Position numbers and translations under genes: made by a program
DNA from: Anaerolinea sp.
Lineage (GTDB): Bacteria > Chloroflexota > Anaerolineae > Anaerolineales > Anaerolineaceae
Assembly (NCBI GenBank): GCA_020216845.1
Contig: JAIWNK010000089.1
Span: forward strand, 1-10,000
Reading direction: 5' to 3'
Length of the DNA stretch: 10,000 bases
Part shown: positions 1 to 5,945 of the stretch, piece after piece
How the letters are laid out: each line of letters opens with the position of its first letter
Position numbering within the stretch: the stretch's first letter is position 1
Notes under the pieces: generated by a model
Database searches by the model: none
What the model saw: only the letters and a program-made list of their open reading frames with translations
What the model was told of the DNA's origin: nothing

Positions 1-369
1 CAGACCGCGTACTCCACCAATGGCAGCTTCCATGGCGGCGGTGACCGTGCCGGAATAGGTGATGTCGTGACCGAGATTGGCGTGGGGGTTAATGCCCGAA
101 ACGACCAGGTCAACTTTTTCCAGCAGGCCCAACAAAGCCAGTGCGACACAGTCAGAAGGAGCGCCATCACAGGCCAGGGCAGATAACCCGCCATTGAGGA
201 CGACTTCTTTGACGCGCAAGGGACGGTCTAGGGTTTTGACATGTCCGGCAGCAGACCAGTTATGGTCGGGGGCCAGAATGCTGACTTTGCCAAATGGTTG
301 CATTGCTTGGGCAAGGGCGAGCAGACCAGGATGTTGTACACCATCGTCGTTGGTGACTAGAATGTGCAT
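1..369 (-). CDS. surE: 5'/3'-nucleotidase SurE (partial, C-terminus outside window)
   Basis: SurE is a metal-dependent phosphatase that removes phosphate from nucleoside 5'- and 3'-monophosphates in the cytoplasm. The 123 visible residues begin MHILVTNDDG, the family signature that carries the metal-binding Asp8 and Asp9. Ser39 sits where the family's metal-ligand Ser occurs, and the segment VVSGIN (Asn94) followed by ANLG and YSGTV is the classical second signature. SurE proteins are usually around 250 residues, so about half is missing beyond base 1; nothing suggests the gene is broken. The ATG at 369 is preceded by GGAG about 9 bases upstream, inside the last codons of the adenosine deaminase gene. 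Only 3 bases separate it from that gene's stop, so the two are surely co-transcribed. The pairing fits AMP to adenosine to inosine salvage, although substrate preference cannot be read from sequence. Confidence 0.95.
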   Translation of the reverse strand, partial: MHILVTNDDGVQHPGLLALAQAMQPFGKVSILAPDHNWSAAGHVKTLDRPLRVKEVVLNGGLSALACDGAPSDCVALALLGLLEKVDLVVSGINPHANLGHDITYSGTVTAAMEAAIGGVRGL

Positions 370-372
370 GGG

Positions 373-1434
373 TTAGAGCTCCGGGGTAAAGAGGGCTTGG
401 TCGAGCTTTGGCATCAGCTGTTGTTGTAGCAGGGTGCGCTCGTCTGCTGATAGGAAAGATGCCTGGATGGCTGTCAGGATGCAGGTGCGTAGCATATTGG
501 CGGGGAGGCCTAAATCCTGGCAGGCAACGCGGTATTCATTGGAAAGGCTGATTTGCGAGATGCTGGGGTCGTCGGTGTTTAGGGTGACGTTGAGCCCGGC
601 CATCAACATGCGCATGAGTGGGTGGGCGCTGAGGGCCGGCGCAACACCAGTTTGATAGTTGCTGGTGATGCAAACTTCGAAAGTTGTGTTGTGTTCGAGG
701 GCCAGGGCAACAACGTTGGCATCTTCCATGATGCGCACACCATGACCGATCCGGTCAGCGCCCATTTCAAGGATGGCCTGACGGACGTTTTCAGGTCCGC
801 CCCATTCGCCAGCATGAACCGTGATGCCAAGCCCGGCTTGTTTGGCTTCTCGGAAGAGGGCGGCAAACGGTGCAGCAGAAAAGTCGGCTTCGTTGCCGGC
901 CAGGTCTACGCCAATGATGCCTTGGGTGTGATAGTCTGCTGCCAGGTGTAAGGCTTGCTCGGCTTGATGAATGTCTTCGTGCCGATTGACGCTGACCAAC
1001 AAGCGAACGAGGATGCCAAAATCTTTTCCGGCTTGTAGGGCGGCGGTGCTAACCCAATTCATCACTTCGGCAAGCGGAAAACCTTCCAGGCGGCTGAGTG
1101 CGACCGGGCTAAACCGCAGTTCAAGGTATTGGATGTTGTCCGCAGCGGCATCTTCAACGGCCTCGCGGGTGATGCGGGTGATGACTTCGGGGGAGCGATA
1201 AAAGAGGCGCAGGGTTTGGAATTTGGAGAGGAAATTGCTGAAGGTGAGCGCATCGCTCGTTTGCATTTGGACGAGGGAGCGCAGGTCGGGGCGTAGGGGC
1301 AATGTGATGCCATGCACCCGGGCAACATCAAGCAGGGTTTCCATGCGCAAAGAGCCTTCCAAATGGCGGTGCAATTCCACCTTTGGGAGCGTTTGATAAT
1401 TGCTTTTGCAACCTGCGTTCTGATAAACGCTCAT
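373..1434 (-). CDS. add: Adenosine deaminase
   Basis: This is a zinc enzyme of the amidohydrolase superfamily that hydrolyses adenosine (and deoxyadenosine) to inosine plus ammonia. All key elements are visible in the 353-residue product. VELHRHLEG holds zinc ligands His22 and His24. GVDLAGNE lies near 175-182. HAGE holds His207 (zinc) and the catalytic Glu210. RIGHGV holds His231, and NTDDP holds Asp288 (zinc) and Asp289. The spacing of these residues matches the E. coli enzyme with a constant 10-residue offset. The frame stays open upstream to a start at 1530, but that extension is rejected: an extended -10 promoter (1457-1465) lies inside it, and the ATG at 1434 has AGGAC about 8 bases upstream. 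It is the first gene of a minus-strand unit with surE, and it is divergent from the ATPase gene. An adenine deaminase or aminofutalosine deaminase of the same family is a less likely alternative. Confidence 0.93.
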   Translation of the reverse strand: MSVYQNAGCKSNYQTLPKVELHRHLEGSLRMETLLDVARVHGITLPLRPDLRSLVQMQTSDALTFSNFLSKFQTLRLFYRSPEVITRITREAVEDAAADNIQYLELRFSPVALSRLEGFPLAEVMNWVSTAALQAGKDFGILVRLLVSVNRHEDIHQAEQALHLAADYHTQGIIGVDLAGNEADFSAAPFAALFREAKQAGLGITVHAGEWGGPENVRQAILEMGADRIGHGVRIMEDANVVALALEHNTTFEVCITSNYQTGVAPALSAHPLMRMLMAGLNVTLNTDDPSISQISLSNEYRVACQDLGLPANMLRTCILTAIQASFLSADERTLLQQQLMPKLDQALFTPEL

Positions 1435-1456
1435 TTTTTCTCGTCCTATCAGCATC

Positions 1457-1483
1457 ATTATATCAAAATTTTGTGCTTTGCAA
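1457..1483 (-). promoter_or_regulatory. Promoter of the adenosine deaminase-surE unit
   Basis: On the minus strand the sequence TGATATAAT (1465 to 1457) is a perfect extended -10 element. TTGCAA (1483 to 1478) lies upstream with a 15-base spacer, short for a -35 but tolerable given the extended -10. Transcription would start near 1450, leaving a leader of about 15 bases before the ATG at 1434. Assignment is by sequence match only. Confidence 0.65.
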
Positions 1484-1502
1484 GTCGGAATGCGAAGACA
1501 AA

Positions 1503-1518
1503 GTTTTAACCTTAAAAC
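1503..1518. promoter_or_regulatory. Palindrome between two divergent promoters, candidate operator
   Basis: GTTTTAACCTTAAAAC is a perfect inverted repeat with 7-base arms and a 2-base centre. It sits 3 bases upstream of the -35 of the rightward promoter and about 20 bases upstream of the -35-like hexamer of the leftward promoter. That is a usual place for a regulator acting on one or both. It is AT-rich and could partly be chance; no regulator is identified. Confidence 0.35.
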
Positions 1519-1521
1519 AAC

Positions 1522-1550
1522 TTGCTGCAATTGAATTTTTGTTCTATAAT
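1522..1550 (+). promoter_or_regulatory. Sigma70-type promoter of the ATPase/small-protein operon
   Basis: TTGCTG (1522-1527) and TATAAT (1545-1550) are separated by exactly 17 bases, a near-consensus housekeeping promoter. The predicted start near 1557 leaves a leader of about 25 bases before the ATG at 1582. The -10 lies inside an inverted repeat (see the operator at 1541-1566), so a strong promoter appears to be held under repression. Confidence 0.8.
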
Positions 1551-1566
1551 AGAACGTGAGTTCTAT
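1541..1566. promoter_or_regulatory. Three-half-site operator with LexA-like GAAC-N4-GTTC core
   Basis: Three alternating half-sites are seen: GTTCTAT at 1541-1547, ATAGAAC at 1549-1555 and GTTCTAT at 1560-1566. The first two form a 15-base palindrome with a 1-base centre that contains the -10. The last two form a perfect 18-base palindrome, ATAGAACGTGAGTTCTAT, across the transcription start. Its core GAAC-GTGA-GTTC fits the GAAC-N4-GTTC pattern of Gram-positive-type LexA (SOS) boxes. Bound protein would block RNA polymerase. Whether this host's LexA uses that motif is inference; another dimeric repressor could bind it. Confidence 0.6.
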
Positions 1567-1581
1567 AAAAAATAGGTTGTG

Positions 1582-2388
1582 ATGATTATGACGATGCTAC
1601 AATTGGAAACAGCACATCTTGCTAGGAAAATGGTGAATGCAAATGCGTGCACCCAACCGGTAACGCGGGCGCGCTATCGTGTGCCGGCAGTGAAGGATAT
1701 TTTGCAGGCTTTTCCCTATCTTCCACAGCAAACCAGTTTGTTGGGGTTGGGGGAGGATGGGTATCCGGTAATTTTTGACTTGTTGGATTCTTCTCCGGGC
1801 AGTTTGCTGATCTGTGGCGATGCGGGCTGTGGCAAAACTGGCTTGCTCAAGACTATTCTTGAATCAGCGATGTTGCTCAGCTCACCCTATCAGTTGCACA
1901 CGGTGGTGCTTTCAACGGCTCCCGAAGAGTGGGAAGGGTTGCGCGCGACCTATGATAGACGCTATTTTGAAGCGCTGGACAGTTCCTATTCTGATGAGGC
2001 GGTGCATTGGATTCATCAATTAACGATTCGGACAGAGCAACGGCGCTATGGACGCGAGCTGGGCACGGTGGTGTTGTTGTTGATTGATGACCTGGCGCAG
2101 GTTTTGCGAATGGATGCAGAGGTGCGGCAGGGGCTAGCCTGGATGTTGCGTGAAGGTGCGGCAACCAGAATTTGGACTGTGGCGACGTTAAATAGCCAAC
2201 ATGTTGTGGAACATGCCGATTGGCTTCATGCGTTTCAAACGCATTTGTTGGGCCGGATTGGACAGGCAGCGATTGGACAGCGTGTGAGCCGTTCGTTGTT
2301 GTTGCAGCCGGCCAATCTTGCGGCACGTGATCAGTTTGCGGTGCGGATTGGCGGGGAGTGGAAGTTGTTTTGGTCCCCGGCTAGTTGA
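1582..2388 (+). CDS. FtsK/HerA-like P-loop ATPase, single motor domain
   Basis: The product is 268 residues. Residues 79-86, GDAGCGKT, form a Walker A loop with Lys85. VVLLLIDDLA near 163-172 is Walker B, with Asp169 and Asp170. The following stretch REGAATRIWTVATLNSQ resembles the segment after Walker B in FtsK/SpoIIIE motors, where RAAGI..ILATQRP is found. These elements suggest a DNA-pumping or helicase-type ATPase, but there are no membrane segments, no winged-helix gamma domain and only one motor, so it is not a cell-division FtsK. The role is unknown; DNA repair or stress is suggested only by the LexA-like operator upstream. Starts at GTG 1579, ATG 1582, 1588 and 1594 are all in frame; 1582 is chosen because AGG at 1574-1576 lies 5 bases before it. 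It is followed by a 79-residue gene 12 bases downstream. A RecA-like or generic AAA-type ATPase is an alternative. Confidence 0.7.
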   Translation: MIMTMLQLETAHLARKMVNANACTQPVTRARYRVPAVKDILQAFPYLPQQTSLLGLGEDGYPVIFDLLDSSPGSLLICGDAGCGKTGLLKTILESAMLLSSPYQLHTVVLSTAPEEWEGLRATYDRRYFEALDSSYSDEAVHWIHQLTIRTEQRRYGRELGTVVLLLIDDLAQVLRMDAEVRQGLAWMLREGAATRIWTVATLNSQHVVEHADWLHAFQTHLLGRIGQAAIGQRVSRSLLLQPANLAARDQFAVRIGGEWKLFWSPAS

Positions 2389-2394
2389 AGGAGG
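2388..2394 (+). promoter_or_regulatory. Strong ribosome binding site deciding the start of the small gene
   Basis: AAGGAGG, a full anti-16S match, overlaps the last base of the ATPase stop codon and lies 6 bases before ATG 2401. It favours ATG 2401 over the in-frame TTG at 2395, which would be directly adjacent. The small protein may be made in excess over the ATPase. Confidence 0.8.
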
Positions 2395-2400
2395 TTGAGG

Positions 2401-2640
2401 ATGGAAACGGGAATGTTGTGGTTTGATAATGACCCTAAGACGGCGTTAAGCAGCAAAATTGAGCGGGCAGTGCAGTATTATCGGCAGAAGTATGGGCAAC
2501 AACCGACGCTTTGTTTCATTCATCCGAGCATGGTGGTTGGAGATGAAAAGCAAAACCTGGCCGGGGTGGAAGTGCGTCCAAACCGGATGGTGTTGCCAAA
2601 TCACTTTTGGGTTGGGGTTGGGGAAGCGATGCTGATTTGA
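2401..2640 (+). CDS. Conserved-looking small protein of unknown function, partner of the ATPase
   Basis: The 79-residue protein starts METGMLWFDNDPK, continues with a predicted amphipathic helix (about residues 15-32, ending YYRQKYG), then a short strand LCFIHPSM and a C-terminal half ending PNHFWVGVGEAMLI. The alternation suggests a small alpha/beta cytosolic domain with no signal or membrane segment. I do not recognise the family with certainty. It is the second gene of a two-gene unit with the FtsK/HerA-like ATPase, 12 bases downstream of that gene's stop and with a much better ribosome binding site, so it should share the LexA-like control. A function as adaptor or regulator of the ATPase is a guess. 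It converges with the ParB-like gene, the two stop codons being 2 bases apart. Confidence 0.75.
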   Translation: METGMLWFDNDPKTALSSKIERAVQYYRQKYGQQPTLCFIHPSMVVGDEKQNLAGVEVRPNRMVLPNHFWVGVGEAMLI

Positions 2641-2642
2641 GT

Positions 2643-3590
2643 TCAGACGCTCCCCGTGCCGCTGCTGTTTTCTTCACCCAACCAACGCCCAATCCATTCA
2701 AACAGGCGTAATAGCCGCCGTCCGGGGTTTCGGGCATATTCTTCGGTGAAGTGTGCGACGGCGTCTTCAAGGGAAATATCTTGCTGAATTTCCTGGCGCA
2801 GATACCAGAGATGCTCCATGATCCAGATGTAGAGGTCGGCTTCACTGCGTCCGGGGAATTCCTCAAGCAGTTTTTGGGCGTGGATCAGGTGCACAAGGGG
2901 TTGATAGACTTGATCATACCAATCGCCAACGGCTTCGTCCCAACTGACTTCGCGTTGCTGTTCGTTGCCCATAAACCAACGATGGACGTTGATATGTTCG
3001 AGTAATTTGGTGTATTGGCCAGGAATGGTGAATTGAATGTTGGCGGTTGGTCGCAAAATGCGTAGCCGCGAAGCCTGATAGAATTCGATGCGCTCTTGAT
3101 CGCTGATGAGGGCATCAATGTCGGTGTTTTCGTCAATGGGCACAGGGGTTTCAATTTTGATGACATCGGCATCAATGAATTCCTGGCCTTTTTCGCGGGC
3201 AACGGAAACGCGATGATTGCCATCGCGAACAAAATAGACTTCGCCAATTTGGTAGACTTCAATGGGCGGCAAGGGAACATCTTGCAGGTGAGCTTGATCA
3301 ATGCTCATCCAGCGGCCGCGCGTGCGACCGTGGCGGGGCAAAAAGACGCGGTCAAAGTCGTGATAACGGCCAACGCTGCCGACAATTTTCTTGACCTCAA
3401 TTTGCTGTACGCCGATGGAATGCTCGTTGTGAACGGGGATGCTGCGCCGCACTTCATCAAAGGGCAGGAGGGTGTTGTTGCTTTGCGTCAGCCAACTGAT
3501 GATGGAACGCCACAAGCCTTTGCGGAGTGCGTCGTCGAAATCGGCTTTGGCGGTTTCGTAGAAAAATTTACTGGAAGGACGATCGCTCAT
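2643..3590 (-). CDS. ParB/sulfiredoxin-fold domain protein of unknown role
   Basis: The 315-residue soluble protein carries a ParB N-terminal-like core at about 95-135. There, LPPIEVYQIGEVYFV leads into DGNHRVSVAR (123-132), matching the ParB/sulfiredoxin nucleotide-binding motif in which a strand is followed by DG-x-HR and a helix. Upstream, residues 69-85 (IVGSVGRYHDFDRVFLP) are well ordered. The C-terminal half (about 195-300) is rich in Trp, Tyr and acidic residues and looks helical. There is no DNA-binding helix-turn-helix of the ParB type, so chromosome partitioning is unlikely. A nucleotide-dependent switch, a kinase of the SerK/sulfiredoxin type, or a regulator is possible. It is the last gene of the minus-strand operon. 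Its ATG overlaps the metallophosphoesterase stop (ATGA), with GGAGGAG about 10 bases upstream. The end lies 2 bases from the stop of the convergent small gene. Confidence 0.8.
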   Translation of the reverse strand: MSDRPSSKFFYETAKADFDDALRKGLWRSIISWLTQSNNTLLPFDEVRRSIPVHNEHSIGVQQIEVKKIVGSVGRYHDFDRVFLPRHGRTRGRWMSIDQAHLQDVPLPPIEVYQIGEVYFVRDGNHRVSVAREKGQEFIDADVIKIETPVPIDENTDIDALISDQERIEFYQASRLRILRPTANIQFTIPGQYTKLLEHINVHRWFMGNEQQREVSWDEAVGDWYDQVYQPLVHLIHAQKLLEEFPGRSEADLYIWIMEHLWYLRQEIQQDISLEDAVAHFTEEYARNPGRRLLRLFEWIGRWLGEENSSGTGSV

Positions 3591-4279
3591 TGGATGGGTA
3601 CTCCTCCTGGGCCAAGGGGGACATAGAAGGGACGTTTATTCGGCCCGAACATGAATTTTAGCTCAAATTCGCGATAGCCAAAGGCATTCAGCACGGTCGT
3701 TTTGTTGAAGCGTGTTTCGGCGATGGTGGTGTTGCGATAGATATGAATGTGCCCGTGCAGGTGTAGTGTGGGTTGGAAGACGCTAATCAGCCAACGGAAG
3801 GCATGGATGCCACGATGGGGTAAATCTTCCATGTCGTGAATCTGGAATGGCGGAGCATGGCTGATGAATACGTCTAGATAGCGACCATGCGTGAGGCGAT
3901 TGAGCAGAAGCTGAGGGGTTAGGGTTAGTACCATGGCCCACATTTCGGCCTGTGTGTATTGGTGTGGGCCAAGGTTGTAACGCAGCGAGCCCTCAATGCC
4001 GGCCAAAAAGAGGCCTGAATCGTCGCGCACGACGCGGCGGTGCAGGTCATGAGCGCCCCACGGAGCAGAGCGCTCACCGGCGGTCGTGGTTTCCACTTTG
4101 CTGGAATGATTGCCGCGCACGTAGTAGAGCGGGACGTTTAGCATACTGACAATAAATTCAATGTAGTAATAGGGCAGGTCGCCGCAACTAAATACAATTT
4201 GTGTATCGGCGAAGCGTTGGGCAATTTGCGGGTTGTAGAGGAAGCCCAGCTCAATGTCGCTGATGGCCAGGGCTTTCAT
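3587..4279 (-). CDS. Calcineurin-like metallophosphoesterase
   Basis: The 230-residue protein shows four of the five metal-binding blocks of the metallophosphoesterase superfamily: GD at 33-34 (CGDLPYYY), GNH at 56-58 (RGNH), His141 in SHAPPF and GHIH at 176-179. The first block, normally D-x-H, reads SDIE, so Asp8 is kept but the His is replaced by Glu10. This may change metal binding or mark a distinct subfamily. It is cytosolic, with no signal peptide; the substrate cannot be told. The frame is open upstream to 4348, but ATG 4279 is preferred because it overlaps the acpS stop as ATGA, has GGAG 8 bases upstream, and begins directly at the first strand of the fold (MKALAISD). It is coupled on both sides by ATGA overlaps, upstream to acpS and downstream to the ParB-like gene. 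Confidence 0.87.
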   Translation of the reverse strand: MKALAISDIELGFLYNPQIAQRFADTQIVFSCGDLPYYYIEFIVSMLNVPLYYVRGNHSSKVETTTAGERSAPWGAHDLHRRVVRDDSGLFLAGIEGSLRYNLGPHQYTQAEMWAMVLTLTPQLLLNRLTHGRYLDVFISHAPPFQIHDMEDLPHRGIHAFRWLISVFQPTLHLHGHIHIYRNTTIAETRFNKTTVLNAFGYREFELKFMFGPNKRPFYVPLGPGGVPIQ

Positions 4280-4656
4280 GGGGCGTCTCCGATGGCAACG
4301 GCGACCGCAGCTGCATGGCTGTGCGAGTGGGTGATGCTGATGGCCCATTGGGTCAGGCCAAGCGTGTTGGCTAGTTCAGCTGCGGGTCCGTGCAGGTGCA
4401 ATTCTGGCTCACCATTGCTGCCGCGCCCAATTTCGATCGCTTGCCAGCCAATTGCACCGATGCCGCTACCAAGAGCTTTGGCAACGGCTTCTTTGGCGGC
4501 AAAACGTCCGGCAAGGCTGGCATCGGAATTGTGACAGAGCTCCAACTCGAGCTGGGTGAAGACGCGCCGCAAGAACCGTTCTCGGATGGCGGGGTTGAGG
4601 CCTTGCAGGCGTTGAATTTCAAGCAGGTCAATGCCTGTGCGTAAAAGAAAGCTCAT
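4276..4656 (-). CDS. acpS: Holo-[acyl-carrier-protein] synthase
   Basis: AcpS transfers 4'-phosphopantetheine from coenzyme A to a serine of apo-ACP, activating it for fatty acid synthesis. At 126 residues it has the normal family length. GIDLLEIQR (8-16) contains the magnesium-binding Asp10. GRFAAKEAVAKALG (50-63) carries the Glu56 and Lys55 of the second signature. ISITHSHSHAAAVAVA near the C-terminus is the usual last strand, where the family has (V/I)S(L/I)(S/T)H. The start ATG 4656 overlaps the stop of the upstream M16 gene as ATGA and has only a weak AGG nearby, so translation is probably by re-initiation. The stop overlaps the metallophosphoesterase start in the same way. Its place between peptidases and phosphoesterase does not reflect a shared pathway that I can name. 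Confidence 0.95.
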   Translation of the reverse strand: MSFLLRTGIDLLEIQRLQGLNPAIRERFLRRVFTQLELELCHNSDASLAGRFAAKEAVAKALGSGIGAIGWQAIEIGRGSNGEPELHLHGPAAELANTLGLTQWAISITHSHSHAAAVAVAIGDAP

Positions 4657-5945
4657 TTGGCCTGGTTTTGTTCTGGCCCGGCGCTGACGATGATCAGTGC
4701 GTCGGGGTTGATGTAGGTTTGGGCAGCTTGCAGCACGTCCTGTGGCGTGATGGCACGCACCCGCTCGGCGTAGGTGAGGAAATAATCTAAGCCTAGTTGG
4801 AAGCGTTCGATGTTGAGCAGGGAACCGGCAACGCCGCTGTTGGATTCAAGAGAGAGTGGCAGTCGGCCAATGAAATTGGCCTGGCTGTTGTCGAGTTCTT
4901 CATCACTGACGGGTTCGCTGGTAAAGCGGCGCAGTTCTGAGATGATTAATTCGATGGCGCGCTCTAAATTGGCGGGGTTAACCCCGGCGGAAACCTCCCA
5001 TGAACCTGCTTCAATCCAGGCATTCAGGCTGGTAGCGGCATGATAGGCCAGGCCAGACTGTTCGCGAACGACATCGCCAATGCGCCCCATCAGGCCAAAT
5101 TGACCTAAGATGTTGTTGCCCAGTGAGGCAGCCAGGTAGTCGGGGGCATGACGACGCGGACCAAGGCAGCCCATCACCAGGTCGGTTTGACTTTTGCCGG
5201 GGAGGACAATGTGTTGGCGGATGGTTTGGGTAGGCGGGGTGATGGTCGGCAATGGGGCCAAGACGACCTGTTCAGGATTTTGCCAGTCGCCCAGGGTTCG
5301 GATGACGCTTTGCGTGGCCTGTTCAACGCCAATGCCGCCAACAATGACGATGACCAGACCGCGCGGCCCAAAATGCTTTTGGTGGAAAGCGAACAGGTCA
5401 TCGGTTTGGATGCGTTGGATGGTTTCGATATAGCCATCTTCTGGAAGGCCATAGGGATGGTTGGGAAACAGAAGGCTATCAAAGGTGAGGGAGGCCATAT
5501 CGGCGGTATCTTGGGCGCGAATGGCAAGGTGGGTGAGCATTTGGGCGCGCAAACGTTCAATTTGTTGGCCGGGAAAAACGGGGGCGCGCAATGCTTCGGC
5601 AAGCAGTGTGAGCAGAAGGGGTAGATCTTCGGCCAGGCAGCGCCCGCCGAAAGTGATGTTGTGAGCACTGGCGCTAAAGCCCAGGTTGGCGCCGACGCTT
5701 TCAAGGGCGTCATAAATTTCTTGAAAAGACCGCGTTTGTGTGCCGCGCATGAGTGCCAGGGCGGTGAAGTAGGCCAGGCCGAGCTTGTCGGAAGGATCAA
5801 AGGCACTGCCGGCTGGCAGGTAGCCGTTGATAACGACGGATGGGCTGTTGAAGTTGGGCCGGATGAGGATGGTGATGCCATTGGGTAGTTCAAGCCGGGT
5901 TGTGTCGTGTGGGCCGGGCAAGCTGAGGGTGGATGGGGTGGTCAT
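4653..5945 (-). CDS. M16 family peptidase-like protein, non-catalytic subunit
   Basis: The 430-residue protein has the two-halved M16 (pitrilysin/insulinase, processing-peptidase) layout. In the N-terminal half the zinc motif HxxEH is lost: the aligned positions are Tyr59, Ala62 and Leu63 in GLAYFTALALMRGT. The C-terminal half retains REQSGLAY (Arg294 and Tyr301), the R/Y pair that binds and orients substrate in this family. This is the pattern of the non-catalytic partner in two-subunit M16 enzymes such as mitochondrial processing peptidase alpha. It is cytosolic, without a signal peptide. ATG 5945 overlaps the stop of the catalytic gene as ATGA, with GAGGAG about 11 bases upstream, which favours equal production of the two subunits. 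It should act only with its upstream neighbour. Confidence 0.92.
   Translation of the reverse strand: MTTPSTLSLPGPHDTTRLELPNGITILIRPNFNSPSVVINGYLPAGSAFDPSDKLGLAYFTALALMRGTQTRSFQEIYDALESVGANLGFSASAHNITFGGRCLAEDLPLLLTLLAEALRAPVFPGQQIERLRAQMLTHLAIRAQDTADMASLTFDSLLFPNHPYGLPEDGYIETIQRIQTDDLFAFHQKHFGPRGLVIVIVGGIGVEQATQSVIRTLGDWQNPEQVVLAPLPTITPPTQTIRQHIVLPGKSQTDLVMGCLGPRRHAPDYLAASLGNNILGQFGLMGRIGDVVREQSGLAYHAATSLNAWIEAGSWEVSAGVNPANLERAIELIISELRRFTSEPVSDEELDNSQANFIGRLPLSLESNSGVAGSLLNIERFQLGLDYFLTYAERVRAITPQDVLQAAQTYINPDALIIVSAGPEQNQAK

Noticed and set aside
1503..1518. The palindrome as a transcription terminator
   Set aside because: It is AT-rich with a 2-base loop, has no following T-run on either strand, and lies between divergent promoters where no transcript needs to end.
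1435..1530. Upstream extension of the adenosine deaminase frame to a start at 1530
   Set aside because: The added residues have no family match, and a good extended -10 promoter lies inside this stretch; ATG 1434 gives the family-typical N-terminus.
2395..2400. TTG at 2395 as start of the 79-residue gene
   Set aside because: It directly abuts AAGGAGG (2388-2394); ATG 2401 has ideal 6-base spacing.
2643..3590. The ParB-like gene as a chromosome or plasmid partition system
   Set aside because: There is no parA neighbour, no parS-like repeat and no helix-turn-helix in the protein; the operon context is metabolic.
5174..5893. A 239-codon minus-strand frame within the non-catalytic M16 gene
   Set aside because: It is a shifted frame of the same strand with Pro/Ser-rich composition and no domain; the M16 frame has full family structure.
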